DNA of 5,529 nucleotides from positions 1 to 5,529 of the forward strand of contig PSRF01000288.1 in assembly GCA_003175865.1 (NCBI GenBank), given 5' to 3'. Positions 1-5,529 of this stretch are shown here, piece after piece. Under the pieces are notes generated by a model. The model was not told the DNA's origin. It saw only the letters and a program-made list of their open reading frames with translations, and did no database searches. Made by a program: the position numbers and the translations under genes. How positions within the stretch are numbered: position 1 is the first letter of the stretch; every line of letters starts with the position of its first letter. This DNA is from Blastocatellia bacterium. GTDB lineage: Bacteria; Acidobacteriota; Blastocatellia; Pyrinomonadales; Pyrinomonadaceae.

Positions 1-809
1 TAGAACGCCCCAATAGTTCCGATGTCTTCCCAATAACCGTCAAACATAAAAGCTTGAACGTTACAGCCGGAATGGATCGCGCCGGGAATCACTTCTTTTC
101 CAAAATCGATCCAGTTGTCATCGTTGTTCAATAATTGTTCCAGACGCTCGTATTTAAAAACGTAGATACCCATGGAAGCGAGGAACGGTCTTCGCGCCGC
201 CTCGTGTGGTTCGAGACCTAGACTCGTCGTGTCGACCTGCATCGACGTGAGTTCATCGCCTTTTGGTTTTTCTTTGAACTCCACGATGCGTCCATGTTCA
301 TCAGTTTTCAATAAACCAAACTCGGTAGCTGCGCGGGCGTCGCAAGGAATAACCGAAACAGTGACGTCGGCATCCGTCTCGTGATGTCTCGCAAGAAACT
401 GACGATAGTCCATTCGGTATAGGTGGTCACCTGAGAGTATGAGTAAAGTGTCGATCCCGCCATCGCTGATATGTGGCAGCACCTGGCGCACTGCGTCGGC
501 TGTACCCTGAAACCATTGCGGACTCTCAGGGGTTTGCTCAGCTGCCAGGATTTCAACAAACCCGTTTGAAAAAGGGGAAAAGCGATAAGTTTGAGCGACG
601 TGACGATTCAGGGATGCCGAGTTGTACTGAGTAAGAACGAACGTACGGAGAATGTCAGAGTTGATGCAATTCGAAAGCGCTATGTCTACGAGGCGGTATT
701 TACCGCCGAGGGGAACAGCTGGTTTCGAACGTCTTTGCGTGAGTGGATATAGTCGGTTGCCGGCGCCTCCGCCCAGGATGACTGCCAACAATTTGGGATC
801 TGCGGGCAT
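1..809 (-). CDS. glgC: Glucose-1-phosphate adenylyltransferase (ADP-glucose pyrophosphorylase), 3' end outside window
   Basis: This enzyme makes ADP-glucose from glucose 1-phosphate and ATP, the committed step of bacterial glycogen synthesis in the cytoplasm. The frame is open from the ATG at 809 to the window edge, giving 269 residues of a family usually about 420-430 long. Visible motifs are the nucleotide-binding loop [12 protein letters not shown] (13-24), [13 protein letters not shown] (27-39), QGTADAVRQ (101-109), the catalytic-Asp segment [10 protein letters not shown] (126-135, D128), EFKEKP with the glucose-1-phosphate lysine (177-182, K181), and [11 protein letters not shown] (259-269). 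[10 protein letters not shown] and [12 protein letters not shown] resemble the cyanobacterial/plant branch more than the E. coli one. The loop has Asn where the family usually has Thr (GTRL). The missing part holds the C-terminal beta-helix regulatory domain. The gene lies 148 bases after deoC on the same strand; no strong Shine-Dalgarno is seen, only AGG about 11 bases before the ATG. Confidence 0.95.
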   Translation of the reverse strand, partial: MPADPKLLAVILGGGAGNRLYPLTQRRSKPAVPLGGKYRLVDIALSNCINSDILRTFVLTQYNSASLNRHVAQTYRFSPFSNGFVEILAAEQTPESPQWFQGTADAVRQVLPHISDGGIDTLLILSGDHLYRMDYRQFLARHHETDADVTVSVIPCDARAATEFGLLKTDEHGRIVEFKEKPKGDELTSMQVDTTSLGLEPHEAARRPFLASMGIYVFKYERLEQLLNNDDNWIDFGKEVIPGAIHSGCNVQAFMFDGYWEDIGTIGAF

Positions 810-957
810 CGCGTTTCGACCTGTACTGTGGATTAACTGCGCGAAGCATAGACGGAAGAATGCGCTGCGAGCAAGACCTAAATTATGAACGAGAAATAGG
901 ACAGGACTACAAGATGATCAGGATTAGCATTTCAAATTTGAAAAGGAAGATTCGCGA
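810..957. other. Intergenic spacer deoC-glgC with a 14-base perfect palindrome
   Basis: This 148-base gap separates the deoC stop from the glgC start. It contains the perfect palindrome TTTCAAATTTGAAA at 930-943, just after deoC. It is AT-rich with no following T-run, so it does not look like an intrinsic terminator. Its symmetry would suit a dimeric regulator, but a 14-base palindrome can also occur by chance in a window of this size. No convincing sigma70 promoter for glgC was found; a weak TTGTAG / CATAAT pair on the minus strand has poor spacing. Confidence 0.35.
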
Positions 958-1854
958 TCAATAAGCGGAACTGGTGGTTTTTATCGAACTGTTTCCAGCG
1001 GCTTCCTGCGCTATCTTAACGCCGACACTTGCGCCGATGCGTGTCGCACCAGCTTCGACCATCTTGCGCGCGTCCTCGAGTCCCTTGACCCCACCAGATG
1101 CTTTGACGCCGAGCTCGGAGCCCACGGTGCGTCGCATCAAGGCAACGTCAGCAACGGTCGCGCCACCTTTGGAGAAGCCTGTTGAAGTCTTGACGAAATC
1201 AGCGCCAGCGTTTTTCGCTGCCAGGCATGCGCGCACTTTTTCCTCGTCAGTTAACAGCGCAGTCTCAATAATGACTTTGCAAGTAACGTTGTACTCGTGT
1301 GCGACTTCAACAACGGAACGAATGTCGTGTTCGACGAGACAGTCATCATCACTCTTCAACGCGCCGACATTAATCACCATATCAACTTCGCGCGCGCCAT
1401 CGAATATCGCGCGTCGTGCTTCGTAAGCTTTGACGTCGGACAATGTTGCGCCGAGAGGAAATCCTATGACAGTGCAAACCGGAATACCGGTTCCTTGAAG
1501 CGAGCACGCAGCGGCACGTACCCAGGTCGGATTCACACATACTGAAGCAAATCGATAAGTTGCAGCTTCCTGACATAGCTTGCGAATGTCTTCGTCGGTA
1601 GCTTCAGGTTTGAGCAGAGTGTGATCGACGAGACTGGCCCAATCACGTGCGGATCCGGTTTGGCCGAGGATAAGACCGATGCGAGCCGCGCCGGCGTCTA
1701 CGATCCGATGCATTCGCTCCGGACACCGGTTGAAACACTCGGAGGTGCAGCCGCACAGTGCAGCCTGATCGTGACTGTCGCCGTTCAGTCGAGCAACAAT
1801 GGCGTCAGTGATCTGCTCGATCAATAATTCGTATTCGCCATTTGAGTAAGGCAT
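958..1854 (-). CDS. deoC: Deoxyribose-phosphate aldolase with BMC-type N-terminal extension
   Basis: DeoC splits 2-deoxyribose 5-phosphate into acetaldehyde and glyceraldehyde 3-phosphate. The 298-residue protein is about 75 longer than typical DeoC. The catalytic barrel begins near residue 74 ([12 protein letters not shown]). It keeps [14 protein letters not shown] (155-168, Asp158), the Schiff-base lysine in [10 protein letters not shown] (Lys222) and GVKASGGVK (Lys251), matching E. coli Asp102, Lys167 and Lys201, so it should be active. The extension starts with an amphipathic helix, [16 protein letters not shown] (8-23), like BMC encapsulation peptides, followed by [11 protein letters not shown] (34-44) and a short segment DAGAARIG. 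The start is the ATG at 1854; the alternative of starting near residue 74 would need no extension, but the frame is clean and the extension is patterned. The ribosome site is weak (GGTAG about 11 bases upstream). rpiB lies upstream across a REP doublet. Function is secure; compartment targeting is inference. Confidence 0.95.
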   Translation of the reverse strand: MPYSNGEYELLIEQITDAIVARLNGDSHDQAALCGCTSECFNRCPERMHRIVDAGAARIGLILGQTGSARDWASLVDHTLLKPEATDEDIRKLCQEAATYRFASVCVNPTWVRAAACSLQGTGIPVCTVIGFPLGATLSDVKAYEARRAIFDGAREVDMVINVGALKSDDDCLVEHDIRSVVEVAHEYNVTCKVIIETALLTDEEKVRACLAAKNAGADFVKTSTGFSKGGATVADVALMRRTVGSELGVKASGGVKGLEDARKMVEAGATRIGASVGVKIAQEAAGNSSIKTTSSAY

Positions 1855-1869
1855 ATAATCATTCTACCA

Positions 1870-1974
1870 CCTTGGAGTGCGGCGGCCCGGCGCCGCTTTG
1901 TTACAACGATAAATTGAGTATGACAGGCAGCTCTCGCGATAACAAAGCGGCGCCGGGCCGCCCGCACTCCAAGG
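1870..1974. repeat. REP-like inverted-repeat doublet between rpiB and deoC
   Basis: Two arms, 1870-1903 and 1940-1974, are reverse complements over 34 of 35 positions, differing only by one extra C at 1961-1963. They flank a 36-base loop. Each arm reads CCTTGGAGTGCGG... and holds a smaller hairpin, GCGGCG / CGCCGC around a six-base GCCCGG loop (1879-1896 in the left arm). This is the layout of a REP doublet (BIME-like) or a small non-autonomous palindromic element. It fills almost all of the 122-base gap: it ends two bases from the rpiB stop codon and begins 15 bases before the deoC ATG. As RNA it could fold into one very long hairpin, which might attenuate deoC or protect rpiB mRNA. No transposase is present in the window. 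Confidence 0.9.
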
Positions 1975-1976
1975 AG

Positions 1977-2753
1977 TTATCTCTGATACTGGCGTTGAAT
2001 TGCATCGATCTTCGCGACGCGTTTGCGGTGTCGGTCTTCAGAGATATCTGTCGCCAACCATGCCTTTACGATTTCGCGCATTTCAGCATTCGTAATTGTT
2101 TTGCTGCCCAACGTAAGGACGTTCGCACCATTATGCTCTCGTGAGTTTTGCGCCACTGCAACCGAATAACATGCGGCAGCTCGCACGCCCGGAACCTTGT
2201 TAGCTGTCATTGCGCTACCAACGCCCGCCCCATCGATGATGATTCCAACATCCGAAGATCCTTCCGAAACGGAACGGGCGACGGCGTGTGCAAAGTCCGG
2301 GTAGTCGACTGGGTCTTCTGAGTTTGTGCCAAAGTCATGGACCTTATGGCCCAACTCAATCAACAGCGTCTTCAACTCCTCCTTCATTTTGTAGCCACCG
2401 TGATCAGCGCCGACGCCGACCAGCTTTGACTCCTTTGAACCGCGCCTCGATGCGCGTCTTACTATCTGAATGTGTCTGTCGTTAACAATGTCGGCAGCGA
2501 GAGGAGTGAGCCGAGCCTGTTCGGCGATTCTCAAAACGGAACCAGCCTCTAGTCCGCGAACATCGTCTTCAGTGATGACTGCTTTGGAGGATTCATCGCG
2601 GGTAACATCTGTTTGCGAAGTTGAGGTCGCCGGAAGCGTGTCGACAAATTTAGTTTGTGTTGGGGAAGACAGATCGACGCTTTCGGGGACAGCCTTCGCC
2701 AGCACTTCCCGAACTAAAGCGCGCACTCGATCTCTAGTTTCGTCGTCTGCCAT
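1977..2753 (-). CDS. rpiB: Ribose-5-phosphate isomerase B-family protein with BMC-type N-terminal extension
   Basis: The C-terminal 150 residues are an RpiB/LacAB sugar-phosphate isomerase, which interconverts ribose 5-phosphate and ribulose 5-phosphate. Motifs are GADHGGYKMKEEL (115-127), DYPDFAHAVA (150-159), DGAGVGSAMTANKVPGVRAA (174-193), NSREHNGANVLTLGS (203-217, His207) and the phosphate-binding RHRKRV (241-246). Typical RpiB is about 145-150 residues; this protein has 258. Residues 5-21 (ETRDRVRALVREVLAKA) form an encapsulation-peptide-like amphipathic helix. A Ser/Thr-rich linker follows (about 22-58), then a short module at 60-100 (ITEDDVRGLEAGSVLR...LTPLA) resembling N-terminal modules of BMC proteins such as EutT. 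Asp174 occupies the position of the E. coli catalytic Cys, so substrate or mechanism may differ. The ATG at 2753 has no clear Shine-Dalgarno, but it is the only start that includes the patterned helix. Confidence 0.92.
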   Translation of the reverse strand: MADDETRDRVRALVREVLAKAVPESVDLSSPTQTKFVDTLPATSTSQTDVTRDESSKAVITEDDVRGLEAGSVLRIAEQARLTPLAADIVNDRHIQIVRRASRRGSKESKLVGVGADHGGYKMKEELKTLLIELGHKVHDFGTNSEDPVDYPDFAHAVARSVSEGSSDVGIIIDGAGVGSAMTANKVPGVRAAACYSVAVAQNSREHNGANVLTLGSKTITNAEMREIVKAWLATDISEDRHRKRVAKIDAIQRQYQR

Positions 2754-2833
2754 ATCTTAAATTTTTGATTTCGATTCCGTTCTAGGCGGAGACTACTGAA
2801 GACCTTAACAAATCAACTATCGGAAATTAAAAA

Positions 2834-3748
2834 TTACAAAGGTCCTCCAACCGCGGAAGCCAACTTGCCCGCGCGAAAAGTGAAGTCCACTCGTCCAACA
2901 TTAATTCCACTTTTGCCAACCTGAAAGATGAGAGTCTCAGCACCACAAGGTTGTTTTACCTTCACAGGTTCTTTCATGAAAGTGTGAGTGTGCCCACTCG
3001 CGATGAAATCTATACCATCAACCTGCGCAGCGAGTTGAGCATCATTGACGCTGTTGCGCCTCGGAGTCTCGGAATAGCCAAGGTGAGACATGCACACGAT
3101 TAGATCGCAACGTTGGTCTTTCAAAATCTTTATAGTGTCACGGGCAGCTACGATCGGATCGATGAAGGTAATACCTGTGAAATTCTCCGGTGTGATTAAC
3201 GCTGCCGGGCTAATACCTAAACCCAAAAGTCCGACACGAATGCCCGCGACCGTCTTTATCGCATACGGCTTTACGATCTTCTCTAGCGCAGTTCCCCTCA
3301 CATCGTAGTTCGATGACACGATGTCGAAATTTGCGAACTTAAGAGCAGCAGCCAGTGCATCGACTCCGTTGTCAAATTCGTGGTTTCCCAGGGTTCCTGC
3401 GTCATACCCGATAGCGGACATCGCCTTGTATTCGATCTCGCCTTTGTAGAAATTGAAATAAGGCGTGCCCTGCAAAACGTCTCCAGCGTCAATCAGCAAC
3501 GTGTTTGGATTCTCTTTGCGAATGTTTTTGACGAGAGTCGCACGTCGCGCAACTCCACCTTTGCCTCCATACTGTTTGTCGTTTGGTCCAACAGGATCAA
3601 TTTGTGAATGAGTATCGTTGGTGTGAAGAATCGTGATGACAGTTTCACCTGCCGCACCCTCCGCACGTATCGCCAATTCACGTGGCAGTGCTAGCGCCGC
3701 CGCACTAAACAAGATTGAGTTACCCAAAAAAGTACGACGGCTAATCAT
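2834..3748 (-). CDS. Exported metallophosphatase, stand-alone 5'-nucleotidase N-terminal domain
   Basis: This protein is the calcineurin-like metal-dependent phosphoesterase domain of the UshA/5'-nucleotidase family, which dephosphorylates nucleotides outside the cytoplasm. The metal-site motifs are all present in order: TNDTHS (43-48, Asp45 and His47), DAGDVLQGTP (87-96, Asp90), LGNHEFDNG (120-128, Asn122-His123), SHLGYS (221-226, His222) and SGHTHT (251-256, His253 and His255). The N-terminus, SRRTFLG (3-9) followed by a hydrophobic stretch and Ala-rich segment, is a Tat signal. At 304 residues it ends right after the catalytic domain; full UshA-type enzymes are about 500-550 and carry a substrate-specificity domain. 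That missing domain is encoded by the gene immediately upstream. The two genes are 72 bases apart and probably co-transcribed. The ribosome site is weak (GGTAG). Exact substrate is not known. Confidence 0.93.
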   Translation of the reverse strand: MISRRTFLGNSILFSAAALALPRELAIRAEGAAGETVITILHTNDTHSQIDPVGPNDKQYGGKGGVARRATLVKNIRKENPNTLLIDAGDVLQGTPYFNFYKGEIEYKAMSAIGYDAGTLGNHEFDNGVDALAAALKFANFDIVSSNYDVRGTALEKIVKPYAIKTVAGIRVGLLGLGISPAALITPENFTGITFIDPIVAARDTIKILKDQRCDLIVCMSHLGYSETPRRNSVNDAQLAAQVDGIDFIASGHTHTFMKEPVKVKQPCGAETLIFQVGKSGINVGRVDFTFRAGKLASAVGGPL

Positions 3749-3820
3749 TTAGCTACCAGTTTTCGTTTAGCACTCTAGTTCAAATAACCAGGGCATCGAC
3801 AAGCTAAAGCTTATCGGACA

Positions 3821-4699
3821 TTAAGGTTGTGTCTCCGTCTTCACCGGGTCTGGACCAATCTGGACAAAACGACCGTCAAGACGTGCTTGAATATGTCGAC
3901 CCGCTGCCGTCTCTGCCTTCACATAATCCATCACCGCGTCTCGGATCGTAATGTTTAAGGGTTTGATGTTCTTGCCGTCCTGCAGAATCGCATAGTTGCC
4001 GGCAACTTTTATGAGGTAATCGATCGTGACAACTGTGTACGTCTTGTTGTGATCAATCTCGCGCTCTTGTCCCGAAGCATCAACGAGTTTTGCACTGATG
4101 AATTCTGCCCGGTTCTGTTCGTTCCATTTGAACTGAATACGCGCTCCCGCCTCGGCATCACGAGCAGTCGTGAGGCGCTGTAAAATCATCAAGAGCTGGC
4201 TGCCCGTTAATTCGACTTGCACCAGGGAATTTTCAAACGGTAACAATTCGAAGATGTCCCACGCTTTAAGCGGACCCGGCTGTATCTCTTTCTTGCGCAA
4301 TCCGGGCGCATTCGTAAAAGCAAAATCAACATGCGGTCCAAGCCTGGCCTTTGCGGCCGACATGATCCCGTCGGCAACAAAGTGGCCCATGGTACTTGCG
4401 CCGACGCCGCCTGTTTGCAACTCACCGTCCAGCGTTCCGATGACATTAGTGAGCTGTTTAACTTTCTGGCTATATCCCGCGACGAGTTTTTCAACCGTTG
4501 GATCGGGAGCGACGCTTTCATCGACAACTACCTGTGTTGCCTTAACACCAACTTTGACAGGCGGACCTGATGCTGCCGCTTTCGCTGGAGATGGCGACGC
4601 TTCGCATGGTTGTATTACCTGGCTTTGCGCAACGCACGGCGTCACGAGTACCGCCAATACGAAGCCGATCAGCACAGCCCGCAGAACAGACATCTTCAT
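3821..4699 (-). CDS. Secreted 5'-nucleotidase C-terminal-domain protein
   Basis: This 292-residue protein matches the C-terminal substrate-binding domain of the UshA/5'-nucleotidase family and lacks the metal-binding catalytic domain. Recognisable segments are STMGHFVADGIMSAA (102-116), the region DFAFTNAPGLR (125-135), IFELLPFENSLVQVELTGSQL (149-169), and YTVVTIDYLIKVAGNYAIL (221-239). The last segment has AGN where relatives often have GGD before the Gly/Tyr loop. Start choice: the frame is open further, to 4867, but that runs through the divergent promoter and into hpt. The ATG at 4699 begins a proper Sec signal (MKMSVLRAVL, hydrophobic core, cleavage probably after CVA near residue 24). 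An ATG at 4738 is a second possibility. It most likely works with the metallophosphatase encoded next, restoring a two-domain enzyme from two exported chains. Confidence 0.85.
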   Translation of the reverse strand: MKMSVLRAVLIGFVLAVLVTPCVAQSQVIQPCEASPSPAKAAASGPPVKVGVKATQVVVDESVAPDPTVEKLVAGYSQKVKQLTNVIGTLDGELQTGGVGASTMGHFVADGIMSAAKARLGPHVDFAFTNAPGLRKKEIQPGPLKAWDIFELLPFENSLVQVELTGSQLLMILQRLTTARDAEAGARIQFKWNEQNRAEFISAKLVDASGQEREIDHNKTYTVVTIDYLIKVAGNYAILQDGKNIKPLNITIRDAVMDYVKAETAAGRHIQARLDGRFVQIGPDPVKTETQP

Positions 4700-4737
4700 G
4701 TGGAGTACGTTGTTACTTCTGAATTTCGCCAGGAGCA

Positions 4738-4766
4738 TTGACCTAATGGAAGAGCGCGCATAGTAT
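4738..4766 (+). promoter_or_regulatory. Probable sigma70-type promoter of hpt
   Basis: TTGACC at 4738-4743 and TAGTAT at 4761-4766 are separated by exactly 17 bases, giving 5/6 and 4/6 matches to the -35 and -10 consensus. Transcription would start near 4773 and leave a leader of about 75 bases before hpt. The -10 region is nearly symmetric (ATAGTAT), so it offers a possible weak -10 (TACTAT) on the minus strand for the nucleotidase genes too. Confidence 0.6.
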
Positions 4767-4835
4767 GTCGCACCACCGGCACATAAGCAAACGAGTTCTG
4801 GTTTGTAAAAATCAACAACTGAACAGCACATCAAG

Positions 4836-4841
4836 AGGAGG
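4836..4841 (+). promoter_or_regulatory. Strong Shine-Dalgarno fixing the TTG start of hpt
   Basis: AGGAGG lies five bases before the TTG at 4847, and the purine run extends upstream (AAGAGGAGG). It is the clearest ribosome-binding site in the window and is the reason to accept a TTG start. The next in-frame ATG is at codon 64, inside the phosphoribosyltransferase fold, and is impossible as a start. Confidence 0.85.
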
Positions 4842-4846
4842 ATCCG

Positions 4847-5413
4847 TTGGCTACTTCTTCTGCCCACATCACATCTGAATTCTCAAATCCTAATCTCGAA
4901 ATACTCATCTCTGAACAACAGATCCGCGATCGTATCAAAGAGCTCGGCGCGCAAATCACGACAGACTACGCTGGACGAAATCCTCTTTTCATTGGTGTGT
5001 TGAAAGGTGCGTGTTTCTTTCTTAGCGATTTGATGCGCGCTGTTGATACGCGCGTCAGCGTCGAATTCATGGCAATCTCGAGTTATGGTTCGTCGACGCG
5101 AACGTCAGGTGAAGTGAGAATCATGAAAGACCTCGATGTGCCAATCGAGGGGCGCGACATACTCGTTGTTGAAGACATCGTCGATACTGGATTAACGCTT
5201 TCTTATTTGTTGGCAAACCTCCAATCGCGCGGCGCCGCCAGCGTCAAACTTGCTGCGTTACTTGATAAATATGAACGGCGCGAGCGTGAAGTAAAGATTG
5301 ATTATCTTGGATTCCAGATTCCTGACGAGTTTGTGGTGGGGTACGGGCTGGATTTCGCGGAGCGTTATCGCAACCTGCCATTCATCGCGGTGCTGAAGAA
5401 TCCGAATTCATAG
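4847..5413 (+). CDS. hpt: Hypoxanthine (guanine) phosphoribosyltransferase
   Basis: This purine-salvage enzyme joins hypoxanthine or guanine to PRPP to give IMP or GMP in the cytoplasm. The 188-residue protein is of normal family length. It shows the pyrophosphate loop VLKGACFFLSDLMR (51-64), the flexible catalytic loop with SSYGSSTRTSGEV (78-90), the PRPP motif ILVVEDIVDTGLTL (105-118, with Glu109-Asp110 and the putative base Asp113), the purine-contacting lysine in LLDKY (Lys141) and the C-terminal hood IPDEFVVGYGLDFAERYRNLPF (158-179 region). The start is TTG, set by a strong AGGAGG. It is transcribed divergently from the exported nucleotidase genes across a 147-base gap. The first 17 residues are Ser/Thr-rich and probably disordered. 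Preference between hypoxanthine and guanine cannot be read from sequence. Confidence 0.96.
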   Translation: MATSSAHITSEFSNPNLEILISEQQIRDRIKELGAQITTDYAGRNPLFIGVLKGACFFLSDLMRAVDTRVSVEFMAISSYGSSTRTSGEVRIMKDLDVPIEGRDILVVEDIVDTGLTLSYLLANLQSRGAASVKLAALLDKYERREREVKIDYLGFQIPDEFVVGYGLDFAERYRNLPFIAVLKNPNS

Positions 5414-5529
5414 GGATTTTCAATTTTTGATTGGGTTGAGCCAAGCGCAATTTACGACTGAACCTGCGCTAAGAGATACGCGAATAGAGAACCGGGTCAA
5501 AACTCCGAGTTTGCCTAGAGACTTCGTTA
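5414..5529. other. Intergenic sequence downstream of hpt, no gene seen
   Basis: These 116 bases hold no coding frame with recognisable content. A weak inverted repeat, GCGCA / TGCGC around a 15-base loop near 5449-5473, has no T-run and does not qualify as an intrinsic terminator. The next gene probably starts beyond the window. Confidence 0.5.

Noticed and set aside
974..1426. 150-codon plus-strand open frame
   Set aside because: It is the antisense shadow of deoC, rich in Ser/Thr/Ala from reversed codons, with no domain.
1870..1974. CRISPR repeat or intrinsic terminator reading of the palindrome
   Set aside because: There are only two inverted arms, not direct repeats with spacers, and no T-run follows on either strand.
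2759..2770. AATTTTTGATT shared with the spacer after hpt (near 5420-5432)
   Set aside because: It is a short AT-rich word in AT-rich spacers, with no spacing or symmetry to support a site.
3798..3815. Inverted repeat GACAAGC / GCTTATC between the two nucleotidase genes
   Set aside because: The stem is short, has a mismatch and is not followed by a T-run, so it is not supported as a terminator.
4170..4763. Long 197-codon open frame on the plus strand
   Set aside because: It is antisense to the 5'-nucleotidase C-domain gene, has low-complexity composition, no recognisable domain and no ribosome site.
4700..4867. N-terminal extension of the 5'-nucleotidase C-domain gene up to 4867
   Set aside because: It would overlap the start of hpt and its promoter, and would bury the clear signal peptide beginning at 4699.

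Overview
The window reads as chromosomal DNA of moderate GC content from a free-living Gram-negative bacterium. Protein style fits Acidobacteriota, class Blastocatellia or a relative: a cyanobacterial/plant-like GlgC, Tat- and Sec-exported nucleotidase halves, and REP-like GC-rich palindromes. This placement is from memory of protein families, not a search, and is tentative. No phage, IS, CRISPR, rRNA or tRNA gene was seen.

Layout: five genes lie on the minus strand and one divergent gene on the plus strand. In minus-strand transcription order they are: an exported 5'-nucleotidase C-terminal-domain protein (3821-4699), an exported metallophosphatase equal to the 5'-nucleotidase N-terminal domain (2834-3748), an N-terminally extended RpiB (1977-2753), a REP-like inverted-repeat doublet (1870-1974), an N-terminally extended DeoC (958-1854), and the first 269 codons of glgC (1-809, running off the left edge). 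Divergently, hpt (4847-5413) starts at a TTG behind a perfect AGGAGG and has a good sigma70-type promoter. The last 116 bases carry no recognisable gene.

The genes form a plausible nucleotide-scavenging and pentose-phosphate set. The split nucleotidase would release nucleosides outside the cytoplasm, Hpt would recapture hypoxanthine or guanine, DeoC would cleave deoxyribose 5-phosphate to acetaldehyde and glyceraldehyde 3-phosphate, and RpiB would interconvert ribose and ribulose 5-phosphates. GlgC starts storage of surplus sugar as glycogen and may be only a neighbour.

The most interesting point is that both DeoC and RpiB carry long N-terminal extensions opening with a short amphipathic helix like the encapsulation peptides that send enzymes into bacterial microcompartments (BMCs). 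DeoC plus RpiB is the enzyme pair of sugar-phosphate-utilising (SPU) BMC loci. No shell gene is in the window, so either it lies elsewhere or these are satellite cargo genes. The RpiB also has Asp where the E. coli enzyme has its catalytic Cys, and the DeoC extension has a four-cysteine cluster.
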